Origin: Mycobacterium sp. 1164985.4
Lineage (GTDB): Bacteria; Actinomycetota; Actinomycetes; Mycobacteriales; Mycobacteriaceae
Length of the DNA: 64,000 bases
Assembly (NCBI RefSeq): GCF_001668575.1
Contig: NZ_LZMD01000070.1
Span: 1 to 64,000 of the forward strand
Reading direction: 5' to 3'
The translations under genes were made by a program, and so were the position numbers. Below the pieces are notes generated by a model, which was not told where the DNA came from, made no database searches, and saw only the letters and a program-made list of their open reading frames with translations. Shown here piece after piece: positions 51,374 through 60,300 of this stretch (position 1 is its first letter; every line of letters begins with the position of its first letter).

Positions 51374-51402
51374 ACGCTAATTTCACACATGGTTTTTGTC
51401 TC
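51374..51402 (-). promoter_or_regulatory. Candidate promoter for the PKS gene
   Basis: On the minus strand, GAGACA (51402-51397) and TAGCGT (51379-51374) are 17 bases apart. The second fits the mycobacterial -10 pattern TANNNT; the first keeps four of six -35 bases. Transcription would begin near 51367, leaving a leader of roughly 145 bases. By eye only, and such matches can arise by chance. Confidence 0.3.
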
Positions 51403-51705
51403 GAAATCGGAGCAATCCATGTGTGCTCAACCCCACTGCGGACAACGGTGCACCTCGTGTGGGTGAGCTGGTATGTCGTCTCCGAGCGAGCCGCGTGCAG
51501 ACGTTGCGGTGGCGTCAATTACTCGATCGGTGCGGGCCTGCCGGACAACCATCCGAGCCTTCCTTCTCGCCGTAAGGTGCAGATCTGCGAACAGGCCGCC
51601 GGGCCGCCCGTCCAGCAACGGAGCATCTGGCTCTCGCGCAGCATCCGGAATCAAGCGCCACATCACCTTTAGCGGCACCGACCGTCTGGTCCGCGACGCG
51701 CTCGC

Positions 51706-51711
51706 TATCAT
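51706..51711 (+). promoter_or_regulatory. Candidate -10 element of htpG
   Basis: TATCAT fits TANNNT and would place the transcript start near 51718, about 36 bases before the htpG ATG. No good -35 hexamer is visible at the usual distance. A weak ribosome site (GGAAG, 51746-51750) precedes the start codon. Confidence 0.3.
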
Positions 51712-51753
51712 TTGTGCCGTTATCTGTCGGTTCTGTTTGTGGAACGGAAGCCC

Positions 51754-53676
51754 ATGACTGCACACGTCGAACAGTTGGAGTTTCAGGCGGAGGCGCGCCA
51801 ACTTCTGGAGTTGCTGATCCACTCGGTGTATTCGAACAAAGACTCCTTCCTGCGGGAACTGATCTCGAACGCATCCGATGCACTGGACAAGATGCGGCTT
51901 GAGACGCTCCGCAACAAGGACCTCGACGTCGACGCATCCGACCTGCATATCGAGATCGACGTGGATAAGGGCGCGCGCACCCTGACCGTCCGCGACAACG
52001 GCATCGGGATGACGCACGACGAGGTGGTGAATCTCATCGGCACGCTTGCCAAGTCCGGTACCGCCGAGTTGCGTCAACAATTGAGGGAGGCCAAAAACGC
52101 GGCCGCATCCGAGGAGTTGATCGGTCAATTCGGTATCGGTTTCTACTCGACGTTCATGGTGGCCGACAAGGTCGAACTGCTGACCCGGAAGGCCGGCGAA
52201 AGCCAAGCCACCCGGTGGGTGTCGAGTGGTGAGGCCACCTACACGATCGAATCTGTCGAGAATGCTCCGCAGGGCACCTCGGTGACACTGCACCTCAAGC
52301 CCGAAGACGTCGAGGATCAGCTGCACGATTACACCTCCGAGTGGAAGATCCGTGAGCTGGTCAAGAAGTACTCGGACTTCATTTCCTGGCCCATCCGGAT
52401 GGAGGTGGAGCGACGTACCCCACCAGCTGAGGAAGGCGGCAAGGAAACCGTCACGATCGAAACCCAGACCCTCAACTCAATGAAGGCGGTGTGGGCCAAG
52501 TCCAAGGACGAGGTCTCCGACGAGGAGTACAAGGAGTTCTACAAGCATATTGCGCACGCCTGGGACGATCCGCTCGAGGTGATCGCGATGAAGGCCGAGG
52601 GCACCTTCGAGTATCAGGCGCTTTTGTTCATCCCGTCCCACGCGCCGTTCGACTTGTTCACCCGCGACGCGAAAGTCGGGATACAGCTGTACGTCAGGCG
52701 CGTCTTCATCATGGACGACTGTGATGAGCTCATGCCGAGGTATCTGCGTTTCGTCAAGGGAGTCGTCGATGCGCAGGACATGTCGCTCAACGTTTCTCGT
52801 GAAATCCTGCAGCAGGACCGACAGGTCACCGCGATCCGCCGTCGGTTGACCAAGAAGGTGCTGTCGACCATCCAGGAGCTGCAGTCCGAGCGTCCGGAGG
52901 ACTACCGCACCTTCTGGACCCAATTCGGGTCAGCCCTCAAAGAGGGTTTGATGTCGGACACCGACAACCGAGAGACATTGCTGCGTATCTCGTCGTTCGC
53001 CTCTACGCACAGCGAAGAGGAGCCCACCACCCTGGCGGAGTACGTCGAGCGGATGAAAGACGGGCAGGAGCAGATCTTCTATGCGACCGGCCAGTCCCGC
53101 GAGCAACTGCTCAGGTCGCCGCACCTGGAAGCATTCCGGGCGAAAGGGTATGAAGTGCTGCTGCTCACCGATCCCGTCGACGAAATCTGGGTCGGATCTG
53201 TGCCTGAGTTTGATGGCAAACCGCTCCAATCAGTCGCTAGAGGTGAGGTCGATCTCGACTCGGAGGAGGAAAGCGAGGCAGAGCGCGAGGAGCGCGACAA
53301 GGAATTCGCCGACCTGCTGGCCTGGCTGAAAGAGACCTTGAGCGATCACGTCGCAGAAGTACGGTTGTCAAAGCGCCTAACCGAGTCGCCGGCCTGCCTC
53401 ATAACCCCCACCTTCGGCATCACACCCGCGCTGGCACGCATGTATCGAGCCTCCGGGCAGGCGGTTCCGGTGTCGAAGCGGATCCTCGAACTCAACCCGG
53501 AACACCCCTTGGTGTCCGGCTTGCGGAAGGCCCACAAGGACGGCGGTGATCGGGCCTCGCTGGCCGAAACAGCAGAATTGTTGTACGGCACAGCGCTTCT
53601 CGCGGAAGGTGACGTCCCGGAGGATCCGTCGAAGTTCGCTGGGATGCTCGCCGAGCGGCTGGCTCGCACCCTGTAA
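51754..53676 (+). CDS. htpG: Molecular chaperone HtpG (bacterial Hsp90)
   Basis: 640 residues from ATG at 51754. The N-terminal GHKL ATPase shows ELISNASDALDK (Asn39, Asp42), DNGIGM (81-86) and GQFGIGFYS (124-132), the ATP-binding motifs of Hsp90. The middle domain carries SREILQQDR, and the C-terminal dimerisation region is complete. The protein can be followed along the whole M. tuberculosis HtpG, which begins M-x-AHVEQLEFQAEARQLL, so the upstream in-frame GTG at 51712 is probably not the start. It is a cytosolic ATP-dependent folding factor. It lies between the PKS and the acyl ligase genes, and HtpG is known to be needed for production of some giant NRPS/PKS products (albicidin, colibactin, yersiniabactin). 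The position may be meaningful or simply the chromosomal flank. Confidence 0.97.
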   Translation: MTAHVEQLEFQAEARQLLELLIHSVYSNKDSFLRELISNASDALDKMRLETLRNKDLDVDASDLHIEIDVDKGARTLTVRDNGIGMTHDEVVNLIGTLAKSGTAELRQQLREAKNAAASEELIGQFGIGFYSTFMVADKVELLTRKAGESQATRWVSSGEATYTIESVENAPQGTSVTLHLKPEDVEDQLHDYTSEWKIRELVKKYSDFISWPIRMEVERRTPPAEEGGKETVTIETQTLNSMKAVWAKSKDEVSDEEYKEFYKHIAHAWDDPLEVIAMKAEGTFEYQALLFIPSHAPFDLFTRDAKVGIQLYVRRVFIMDDCDELMPRYLRFVKGVVDAQDMSLNVSREILQQDRQVTAIRRRLTKKVLSTIQELQSERPEDYRTFWTQFGSALKEGLMSDTDNRETLLRISSFASTHSEEEPTTLAEYVERMKDGQEQIFYATGQSREQLLRSPHLEAFRAKGYEVLLLTDPVDEIWVGSVPEFDGKPLQSVARGEVDLDSEEESEAEREERDKEFADLLAWLKETLSDHVAEVRLSKRLTESPACLITPTFGITPALARMYRASGQAVPVSKRILELNPEHPLVSGLRKAHKDGGDRASLAETAELLYGTALLAEGDVPEDPSKFAGMLAERLARTL

Positions 53677-53860
53677 GCACCGAACTGCACGGCGCCGACC
53701 CCGTTCGACCCCGCGTCTGGTGCGAAGGGGGCGCGTCGGCAAACACGGCCGTGGTGACAGGCATTGTGAGATTCTGCAGAAACAGCAGATGGCGGCGGAA
53801 CGATAGTCTTCCAGCAAACCTTCTTTTCACGCGTGGAACGGGACTGGTCACGGTAACCTG
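53677..53860. other. Intergenic gap between htpG and the first acyl-AMP ligase
   Basis: 184 bases with no gene. It holds a 10-base perfect palindrome CACGGCCGTG (53744-53753) and a TANNNT match (53804-53809, TAGTCT) without a -35 partner. A promoter for the ligase block is likely here, but I cannot place it firmly. Confidence 0.5.
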
Positions 53861-55606
53861 ATGCCCGTGATTGAGACGTCCATCCCTGCGGTCCTGCGCG
53901 AACGTGCCAGTCTGCAGCCCAACGACCTCCTTTACACGTTCATCGACTACGAGCAGGAATGGAACGGAGTCGCCACAAGCCTGACATGGTCGCAGGTGTA
54001 TCGGCGAACGGTGAACCTGGCCCAAGAACTCGCACGTCATGGCTCGCCCGGTGACCGCGCGGTGGTGCTGGCGCCGCAGGGGCTCGACTACATAATTGCG
54101 TTCCTCGGTGCGATACAGGCGGGCCAGGTCGCTATTCCACTTTCGGTGCCGCTAGGTGGCGTCAGCGACGAACGCGTCGGCTCGGTGATGCAGGACGCGA
54201 CCCCGTCCATCGTTCTCACCACGTCCGCTGTGTCGGACGTGGTGGCCGGCCAAATCGGTACGCAGTCTGATGGACCCGTGCCAACGATCATCGAAGTCGA
54301 CTCGCTCGACCTCGATGCTCCGACAGTGGCCGGGGCCGGACGCGAAGAGCACCCGAACACGGCCTATTTGCAGTACACCTCTGGCTCGACCCGAACCCCT
54401 GCCGGGGTGGTGATGTCCCACAGGAACATCCTGGCCAACTTCGAGCAGGCGACATCCGATTATTTCCTGGAGTACGGCAAGGTCCCGCCGCCGGACACAA
54501 CTGTCGTGTCGTGGCTGCCGTTCTACCACGACATGGGCTTGTACCTGGGAGTCTGCGCGCCAATCCTGCTGGGTCTGCCCGCTGTACTCACCAGCCCAGT
54601 GGCGTTCCTCCAGCGACCGGCCCGATGGATGCAATCGTTGGCGAGCCACACCAAGGTCTATACGGCCGCACCGAACTTCGCCTTTGAACTGGCGACGAGC
54701 AAGACGTCGGACGACGATATGGCCGGTCTCGATCTCTCAGACGTGCTTGCCATTACGACGGGTAGTGAACGGGTCAATCCGGCGACGCTGCGGCGATTCG
54801 CCCAGCGGTTCGCGCCGTTCAATCTGCGCGAAGAGGTGCTGCGACCTTCGTACGGCCTTGCGGAAGCAACCGTGTATGTGGCCACCCGTGTCGGCGCTGA
54901 GCCACCGGCCGTAGTGCGCTTCGACTCCGAGAAACTGACGGCCGGTAAGGCAGAGCGGTGCGAAAACGGAGGCGGCACGCCGCTTGTCAGCTATGGGGTG
55001 CCCAAGTCGCCGATGGTCCGCATCGTTGACTCCGATACGAAGGTCGAGTGCCCTGCGGGGATTGTCGGCGAGATCTGGGTACACGGCGACAACGTGGCGA
55101 TGGGTTACTGGGGAAAACCCGAAGAAACCGAAACCACTTTCGGAGCAACAATCGTCGGCCCGTCGACCGGCACCCCCGAGGGCCCCTGGCTGCGGACCGG
55201 GGACTCGGGGTTCTTGTCAGAAGATGAGTTGTTCGTCATCGGCCGCATCAAGGACCTATTGATCGTGTACGGGCGTAACCACTCGCCCGATGACATCGAG
55301 GCGACGATACAAGAGATCACGAGGAGCCGGTGTGCGGCCATCGCGGTTCCAGATCGGCAGACCGAAAAGCTCGTCGTCATCATCGAGGCCAAGAAGCGAG
55401 GGGAGTCCGATCAGGAGGCTGCGGAGACGCTCGCCGCGATGAAGCGTGAAGTCACTTCAGCGATATCGAATTCGCACGGCCTCAGCGTCGCCGATCTGGT
55501 GCTGGTGTCGCCCGGTTCGATACCGATCACGACAAGCGGCAAGGTTCGGCGGGCCGCGTGTGTCGACCAATATCGACGCGGACAATTAGCCCGCATAGAC
55601 GCATAG
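53861..55606 (+). CDS. Fatty acyl-AMP ligase (FadD28/FadD23-type FAAL), copy 1
   Basis: 581 residues from ATG at 53861. The enzyme activates a fatty acid with ATP to an acyl-adenylate and hands it to a synthase carrier rather than to CoA. Visible motifs: the phosphate loop [11 protein letters not shown] near residue 172, [10 protein letters not shown], the adenine-binding [39 protein letters not shown], and the C-terminal catalytic Lys in TTSGKVRRA. The wording is that of mycobacterial FAALs serving Mas/Pks2/Pks5-type synthases. It is the first gene of a tight block (28 bases to the methyltransferase) and very similar to the second FAAL at 56508. The ribosome site is weak. In this setting the natural partner is the Pks5/Mas-like synthase or the unseen NRPS start. 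Confidence 0.93.
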   Translation: MPVIETSIPAVLRERASLQPNDLLYTFIDYEQEWNGVATSLTWSQVYRRTVNLAQELARHGSPGDRAVVLAPQGLDYIIAFLGAIQAGQVAIPLSVPLGGVSDERVGSVMQDATPSIVLTTSAVSDVVAGQIGTQSDGPVPTIIEVDSLDLDAPTVAGAGREEHPNTAYLQYTSGSTRTPAGVVMSHRNILANFEQATSDYFLEYGKVPPPDTTVVSWLPFYHDMGLYLGVCAPILLGLPAVLTSPVAFLQRPARWMQSLASHTKVYTAAPNFAFELATSKTSDDDMAGLDLSDVLAITTGSERVNPATLRRFAQRFAPFNLREEVLRPSYGLAEATVYVATRVGAEPPAVVRFDSEKLTAGKAERCENGGGTPLVSYGVPKSPMVRIVDSDTKVECPAGIVGEIWVHGDNVAMGYWGKPEETETTFGATIVGPSTGTPEGPWLRTGDSGFLSEDELFVIGRIKDLLIVYGRNHSPDDIEATIQEITRSRCAAIAVPDRQTEKLVVIIEAKKRGESDQEAAETLAAMKREVTSAISNSHGLSVADLVLVSPGSIPITTSGKVRRAACVDQYRRGQLARIDA

Positions 55607-55624
55607 CAAGGATGCTTCAACTGA

Positions 55625-55633
55625 AGGGGGAGG
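55625..55633 (+). promoter_or_regulatory. Ribosome binding site of the methyltransferase gene
   Basis: AGGGGGAGG is an unusually strong purine-rich site ending one base before ATG at 55635. The spacing is tight for the GGAGG core but normal for the upstream G run. No other in-frame start is near. Confidence 0.65.
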
Positions 55634-55634
55634 A

Positions 55635-56501
55635 ATGACAACTACAACCGAGCGTGGTGCATCGCCGGAATCGATCCAGCATCACTACGACGTGAGCAAC
55701 AAGTTCTACTCGCTCTGGCTAGACGAGTCGATGACCTATTCGTGTGCTCTGTGGGACGGGCAATCCGACGATCTGGCCGGCGCGCAAACACGGAAGATCG
55801 ATTACCTCGTCACCGAGGCCGGTGCGAAGGGACGCGCCCGCGTATTGGACATCGGGTGCGGGTGGGGTTCGGTCATGCAGCGCATGGTTTCCGAATATGG
55901 CGTACAGCATGTGACTGGCCTGACGCTGAGTGAGGCCCAGGCTCATCATGTTGAAGGCCTCGGCGACTCCCGCTTGGAGGTGCTCATCCGGGACTGGGCG
56001 GATTTCGTGCCACATGAGCGGTATGACGCCGCGATCTCTATAGGCGCGATGGAGCACTTCGTGAAGTTCGGCAGGAAACGGTCGGACAGGGTGGCGGCAT
56101 ACCGGCGATTCTTCGAGAAGTGTCATGAGTGTCTCAATCCAGGAGCCGGTCTTGCACTGCAGACGATCGGCAAAGGCAATGTCGCGATGGACCAGCAGGG
56201 GTTGGAGGATTGCCTTTTCATAGCCGAGCACATTTTTCCCGAATCGGATCCGCCGCGGCTTGCAGAAATTGCACATGCCGCCGAGAAGTTGTTCGAGATC
56301 AGGTCGGTGGTTAACCATCGGGAACACTACGCACGGACGTGCTCGGCGTGGCTCGAGAGGTTACGAGGCAATCGGTCTGAGGCAGAGGAAATCGTGGGTC
56401 CCGAAAAAGTGTCCGTCTACGAGCGATACCTCGAAGCATCGATCAGGCAGTTCCAGCTCGAACATGCGAATCTTTACCGAATTTCGCTCCGGAGGGTGTG
56501 A
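55635..56501 (+). CDS. Cyclopropane-fatty-acid/mycolic-acid-synthase family SAM methyltransferase
   Basis: 288 residues. The SAM-binding motif LDIGCGWG is at 71-78 and GLTLSEAQ near 95-102. Family landmarks YDVSNKFYSLWLD, MTYSCALW (Cys37) and SIGAMEHF (Glu140) correspond to residues around the bicarbonate/active site of CmaA1-type enzymes. The length matches that group (about 290). Relatives transfer a methylene or methyl group from SAM to a double bond of an acyl chain. Lying between two acyl-AMP ligases, with 28 bases before it and six bases after it, it probably modifies the acyl chain of the same product, by cyclopropanation or methyl branching. Which reaction it performs cannot be read from the sequence; other small-molecule C-methyltransferases share the fold. 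Confidence 0.88.
   Translation: MTTTTERGASPESIQHHYDVSNKFYSLWLDESMTYSCALWDGQSDDLAGAQTRKIDYLVTEAGAKGRARVLDIGCGWGSVMQRMVSEYGVQHVTGLTLSEAQAHHVEGLGDSRLEVLIRDWADFVPHERYDAAISIGAMEHFVKFGRKRSDRVAAYRRFFEKCHECLNPGAGLALQTIGKGNVAMDQQGLEDCLFIAEHIFPESDPPRLAEIAHAAEKLFEIRSVVNHREHYARTCSAWLERLRGNRSEAEEIVGPEKVSVYERYLEASIRQFQLEHANLYRISLRRV
56491..56496 (+). promoter_or_regulatory. Ribosome binding site selecting a GTG start for the second FAAL
   Basis: GGAGGG lies inside the last codons of the methyltransferase gene, 11 bases before GTG at 56508. The nearby ATG triplets are out of frame, so GTG is the start and translation is probably coupled to the preceding gene. Confidence 0.65.
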
Positions 56502-56507
56502 ATCCGC

Positions 56508-58244
56508 GTGAATGATGCTTCCCCCGCGGCCATGATCCGTGAACGCGCCGGTTTCCAGCCCAACGACACAGCGTTCACGTTCATCGACTACGACCGGGAC
56601 TGGAACGGTGTCCCCGAAAGCCTGACGTGGGCCCAACTGTATCGGCGAACGACGAAGGTCGCCAACGTGCTCGCGCGTTGCGCGTCGCCCGGCGATCGGG
56701 CGGTGATATCGGCGCCGCAGGGCCTCGATTACATTGTCGCCTTCTACGGCGCGCTGCAAGCCGGTCTCATCGCTGTTCCCCTCTCGGTCCCGATGGGGGG
56801 CGTCAGCGATGAGCGCGTTGACTCAGTTCTCCAAGACTCCTCGCCCTCCGTCGTTCTCACCACGTCTGCGGTCGTCGACAGCGTTACGAAGGCAGTACAG
56901 CCGGAAGACGACGCTGCGCCGCCTGTCGTTGTGGCTGTCGATTCCATTGACCTCGACGCGCCGGCGGGACCCGATGCTGGGTTCGGGGCCGGTTCGGATA
57001 TCGCGTTTCTGCAGTACACGTCCGGTTCGACGCGCACACCGGCGGGCGTCATGGTGTCCAACAGGAACCTCATGGTGAACTACCGGCAGCTGATGTCGGA
57101 CTTGTTTGCCGACGACGGAAATGTGCCTCCGCCCGACACCACCATTGTTTCGTGGCTGCCGTTCTATCACGACATGGGGTTGATGGTCGGAATCTTTGTC
57201 CCGGTCCTGGCGGGGCTTCACGCTGTGCTCATGAGCCCAGTGGCGTTCTTGCAGCGGCCGGCCCGCTGGATGCAGTTGCTGGCGACCCAAAATCACGCAT
57301 TCTCGTCGGCGCCGAACTTCGCGTTCGAAATCGCCGCGAAGAAGACGTCCGACGACGACATGGCGGGGCTCGACCTCGGGCAGGTGCGTGGGATAGGTAG
57401 CGGAAGCGAACGTATCAATCCCGCCACCATCGAGCGCTTCACGAAGCGGTTCGCCCGCTGCAACCTCCGCGAGACGGTATTGCGTCCCGGATACGGCTTG
57501 GCGGAAGCGACGGTGTACGTGGCGACCGGGCGGCCGAATCAAGCGCCGAAAGTCGTTCGCTTCGAGTCCGAAAAGTTGACTGCCGGCAAGGCAGAGCGGT
57601 CTGAAAACGGTGGTGGCACACCGTTGGTCAGTTACGGTGTACCGCACTCGCCGACGGTTCGAATCGTCGACCCTGACACGATGACGGAGTGTCCGGCGGG
57701 GATGACCGGCGAGATTTGGGTGCATGGCGACAACGTCGCGCTCGGCTATTGGCAGAAGCCTGAGGAGACCGAAGCGACGTTCGGGGGACGGCTTGCGGAC
57801 CCGCCGGCGGGCACGCCAGAGGGGCCGTGGCTTCGGACGGGGGATCAGGGCTTCATTTTCGATGACGAGTTGTTTGTCATCGGTCGCATCAAGGATCTGC
57901 TGATCGTGTACGGGCGTAACCATTCCCCCGATGACATCGAGGCAACGGTCCAAGAGATCACGCGCGGCCGGTGTGCGGCGATCGCGGTTCCGGATCGTTC
58001 GGCCGAGAAGCTTGTCGTCATCATCGAGGCCAGGAAGCGTGGGTCCGATCAGGAGGCTGCCGAGACGCTTGCCGAGGTCAGGCGTGAAGTCACCTCGGCA
58101 ATATCCGAGTCGCACGGCCTGAACGTCGCCGACCTGGTGCTGGTGCCGCCCGGGTCGATACCGATCACCACGAGCGGCAAGGTCCGGCGCGCGACATGCG
58201 TCGACCAGTATCAGCAGCGTCAGTTTGCCCGTATAGACGCGTAG
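56508..58244 (+). CDS. Fatty acyl-AMP ligase (FadD28/FadD23-type FAAL), copy 2
   Basis: 578 residues from GTG at 56508, six bases after the methyltransferase stop. It carries the same motif series as copy 1: [60 protein letters not shown] and TTSGKVRRA. The two copies are clearly close paralogues in protein and in stretches of DNA, so they arose by tandem duplication around, or with later insertion of, the methyltransferase. Having two may allow different acyl chains (for example before and after modification) or different carrier partners (PKS and NRPS). This is the last gene of the block; a 134-base gap with a promoter-like signal follows. Confidence 0.93.
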   Translation: MNDASPAAMIRERAGFQPNDTAFTFIDYDRDWNGVPESLTWAQLYRRTTKVANVLARCASPGDRAVISAPQGLDYIVAFYGALQAGLIAVPLSVPMGGVSDERVDSVLQDSSPSVVLTTSAVVDSVTKAVQPEDDAAPPVVVAVDSIDLDAPAGPDAGFGAGSDIAFLQYTSGSTRTPAGVMVSNRNLMVNYRQLMSDLFADDGNVPPPDTTIVSWLPFYHDMGLMVGIFVPVLAGLHAVLMSPVAFLQRPARWMQLLATQNHAFSSAPNFAFEIAAKKTSDDDMAGLDLGQVRGIGSGSERINPATIERFTKRFARCNLRETVLRPGYGLAEATVYVATGRPNQAPKVVRFESEKLTAGKAERSENGGGTPLVSYGVPHSPTVRIVDPDTMTECPAGMTGEIWVHGDNVALGYWQKPEETEATFGGRLADPPAGTPEGPWLRTGDQGFIFDDELFVIGRIKDLLIVYGRNHSPDDIEATVQEITRGRCAAIAVPDRSAEKLVVIIEARKRGSDQEAAETLAEVRREVTSAISESHGLNVADLVLVPPGSIPITTSGKVRRATCVDQYQQRQFARIDA

Positions 58245-58341
58245 TCGGTCATCAGCCGCGGACGCCTGCGCCCCGATAGGGGAGTCCGGCCGAAAACCTG
58301 GGTACTCCGTATGTGCCCTGGTCAGCGGCCGCGGGAAGCCG

Positions 58342-58372
58342 TTGACCTCATCCATTGTTGAGGTTCTACGGT
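58342..58372 (+). promoter_or_regulatory. Candidate leaderless promoter for the first ABC exporter
   Basis: TTGACC (58342-58347) and TACGGT (58367-58372), a TANNNT match, are 19 bases apart. Placing the final T of the -10 element at -7 puts +1 exactly on the A of the ATG at 58379, the arrangement of leaderless mycobacterial transcripts. The 19-base spacer is slightly long. Confidence 0.4.
58345..58364. promoter_or_regulatory. Inverted repeat in the promoter spacer, candidate repressor operator
   Basis: ACCTCA (58345-58350) and TGAGGT (58359-58364) form a perfect 6-8-6 inverted repeat lying between the -35 and -10 candidates. A dimeric repressor bound there would block the promoter. No regulator gene is in the window. 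Confidence 0.4.
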
Positions 58373-58378
58373 GATTTC

Positions 58379-60259
58379 ATGAGCATGGAAACGGTCGCGC
58401 GGCAGGCGCTCTACCGGCAGTCGCATGCCCGCGGCGGTGACCTGCGGTCGCTGCTGAACTCGGCATTACTGGGCCGTATCTGGCGGTTCGCCGGCCGCCA
58501 CCATCGCCGGCTGCGCGCATTCGTCGCAGTCAGCATCGTCTCCGCGCTCCTCGGCGTCGCCACTCCGGTGCTGGCCGGCAAGGTCGTCGATGCCATCACG
58601 GCCGGGTCGGCGCGCACGGTTCTGCTGTTGGCCGGCGTCATCGCAGCGGTGGCCGTCGCCGAGACCGCCGCCTCCCTGGTGACGAGGTGGCTGTCGTCGA
58701 CGATCGGCGAGGGTTTGATCCTCGACCTGCGCACCGCGGTGTTCGACCACGTGCAGCGCATGCCGGTCGCCTTCTTCACCCGTACCCGCACCGGCGCGCT
58801 CGTCAGCCGGCTCGGCAACGACGTGATGGGCGCGCAACGCGCCTTCTCCGACACCCTCTCCGGCGTGGTGGCCAACCTCGTGACGCTGACGCTGACGTTG
58901 GTGGTGATGCTGTCGATCTCGTGGCAGGTGACCCTGCTCTCGCTGGTGCTCATGCCGCTGTTCATCGTTCCCGCCCGCCGGATCGGCCGCACCATGGCCC
59001 GGCTGTCCCGTGAGGCCGCCGCCCACAACGCGACCATGAACACGCAGATGACCGAACGGTTCTCGGCGCCAGGCGCCACGCTGGTCAAGCTGTTCGGCAA
59101 TCCGGCGACCGAATCTCGCGAGTTCGCCGTGCGCGCCGGCCGTGTCCGCGACATCGGCGTGAAGACCGCGATGCTGCAGTCGGTCTTCATGAACTCGCTG
59201 ACGTTCATGTCCGCGTTGGCGCTCGCGCTGGTCTACGGGCTCGGCGGTGCGCTGGCCATCGGCGGCCACCTGCAGGCGGGCGCGATCGTCTCGCTGGCGC
59301 TGCTGTTGACTCGTCTGTACGCACCCCTGACCGCGCTGGCCAACGCCCACGTCGAGATCGCCAGCGCGCTGGTGTCCTTCGAGCGGGTCTTCGAGGTGCT
59401 CGACCTCGAGCCGCTCATCGCCGAGAAGCCGGGCGCCGTCGCCGTGCCCGCCGGCCCGGTCGCGGTGCATTTCGAGGACGTGCGGTTCTCCTACCCGTCG
59501 GCGGACAAGGTTTCGCTGGCCTCGCTGGAGGAGGTCGCCGAACTCGACATCCGCGGCGGTGACGAAGTGCTGCACGGCATCTCGTTCACCGCGCCACCCG
59601 GAAAGATGGTGGCACTGGTCGGCTCGTCGGGCGCGGGCAAGTCGACGATCGCGTCGCTGCTCGCCCGCCTTTACGACGTCGACTCCGGTGCAGTGAGGCT
59701 CAACGGCGCAGATGTGCGCGACGTGTCGTTCGCGTCGCTCAAGGACACAGTCGGCGTGGTGACCCAGGACGGTCACCTGTTCCATGAGTCGATCCGGGCC
59801 AACTTGAAGCTCGCGTCGCCCGAGGCCACCGACGGCGAACTGTGGGACGCGCTGGACCGGGCGCGTCTCGCCGATGTGGTCGCGGAGATGCCCGACGGCC
59901 TCGACACCGTGGTCGGCGAGCGCGGTTACCGGCTGTCCGGCGGGCAGCGCCAACGGTTGACGATCGCGCGCCTGCTGCTCGGTTCATCCCGGGTCGTCGT
60001 GCTTGACGAGGCCACCGCGTCGCTGGACTCCGAGTCGGAGGCCGCCGTCCAGCAGGCGCTCACCGAGGCGCTTTCCGGCCGGACATCGATCGTGATCGCG
60101 CACCGGCTGTCCACCGTCCGCGCGGCCGATCTGATCCTGGTGGTCGAGGACGGTCGCATCGTCGAGCGGGGCACCCACTTCGAACTGCTCGCCAACCGGG
60201 GTCGGTATGCCGAACTGTACGAGACCCAGTTCGGGGCCCAGGAGACGGCGGCCGCGTGA
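58379..60259 (+). CDS. ABC exporter half-transporter (fused membrane and ATPase domains)
   Basis: 626 residues from ATG at 58379; an in-frame TTG at 58355 is less likely. The N-terminal half holds six hydrophobic segments of the type I exporter fold. The ATPase half has Walker A GSSGAGKS (Lys421), signature LSGGQRQR, Walker B VVVLDEATASLD (Glu544) and the switch histidine in IAHRLSTV. All catalytic residues are present, so it can act as a homodimer. An extra stretch of about 20 residues rich in charge sits just before the ATPase core (after FSYPSADK). It exports lipids, peptides or drugs across the membrane; the substrate is unknown. It lies 110 to 134 bases after the acyl ligase block, with its own promoter-like signal, and 41 bases before the next transporter gene. 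Confidence 0.93.
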   Translation: MSMETVARQALYRQSHARGGDLRSLLNSALLGRIWRFAGRHHRRLRAFVAVSIVSALLGVATPVLAGKVVDAITAGSARTVLLLAGVIAAVAVAETAASLVTRWLSSTIGEGLILDLRTAVFDHVQRMPVAFFTRTRTGALVSRLGNDVMGAQRAFSDTLSGVVANLVTLTLTLVVMLSISWQVTLLSLVLMPLFIVPARRIGRTMARLSREAAAHNATMNTQMTERFSAPGATLVKLFGNPATESREFAVRAGRVRDIGVKTAMLQSVFMNSLTFMSALALALVYGLGGALAIGGHLQAGAIVSLALLLTRLYAPLTALANAHVEIASALVSFERVFEVLDLEPLIAEKPGAVAVPAGPVAVHFEDVRFSYPSADKVSLASLEEVAELDIRGGDEVLHGISFTAPPGKMVALVGSSGAGKSTIASLLARLYDVDSGAVRLNGADVRDVSFASLKDTVGVVTQDGHLFHESIRANLKLASPEATDGELWDALDRARLADVVAEMPDGLDTVVGERGYRLSGGQRQRLTIARLLLGSSRVVVLDEATASLDSESEAAVQQALTEALSGRTSIVIAHRLSTVRAADLILVVEDGRIVERGTHFELLANRGRYAELYETQFGAQETAAA

Positions 60260-60300
60260 TCGGCCGTTATCCGTTTGCCCCGCATGGGAACATGGACTAA

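Larger units (their letters stand above)
51222..51753. other. Divergent intergenic region between PKS and htpG
   Basis: About 530 bases separate the divergent PKS and htpG starts. Several short open frames cross it on both strands (for example 51196-51420 minus and 51212-51466 plus), but none has a recognisable protein, a good ribosome site or a convincing start. I read it as non-coding, holding promoters for both sides and 5' leaders. Confidence 0.7.

Noticed and set aside
51037..51672. Plus-strand frame of 211 residues crossing the PKS start and the divergent gap
   Set aside because: Overlaps the well-supported N-terminus of the PKS on the other strand, has no ribosome site, and the Cys pair ACRRC is not part of a recognisable motif.
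51712..51753. GTG at 51712 as the htpG start
   Set aside because: The 14 extra residues are not part of the conserved HtpG N-terminus, which begins at the ATG of 51754.
53744..53753. Ten-base palindrome CACGGCCGTG upstream of the first acyl-AMP ligase
   Set aside because: Short GC-rich palindromes are frequent in such DNA; no promoter can be placed around it with confidence.
58271..58284. Possible terminator hairpin after the second acyl-AMP ligase (CCCC-GATA-GGGG)
   Set aside because: Four-base stem, no T tract; too weak to call.
58466..59953. Minus-strand open frame of 495 residues
   Set aside because: Lies wholly opposite an ABC exporter with intact motifs; low-complexity His, Gln and Arg composition.
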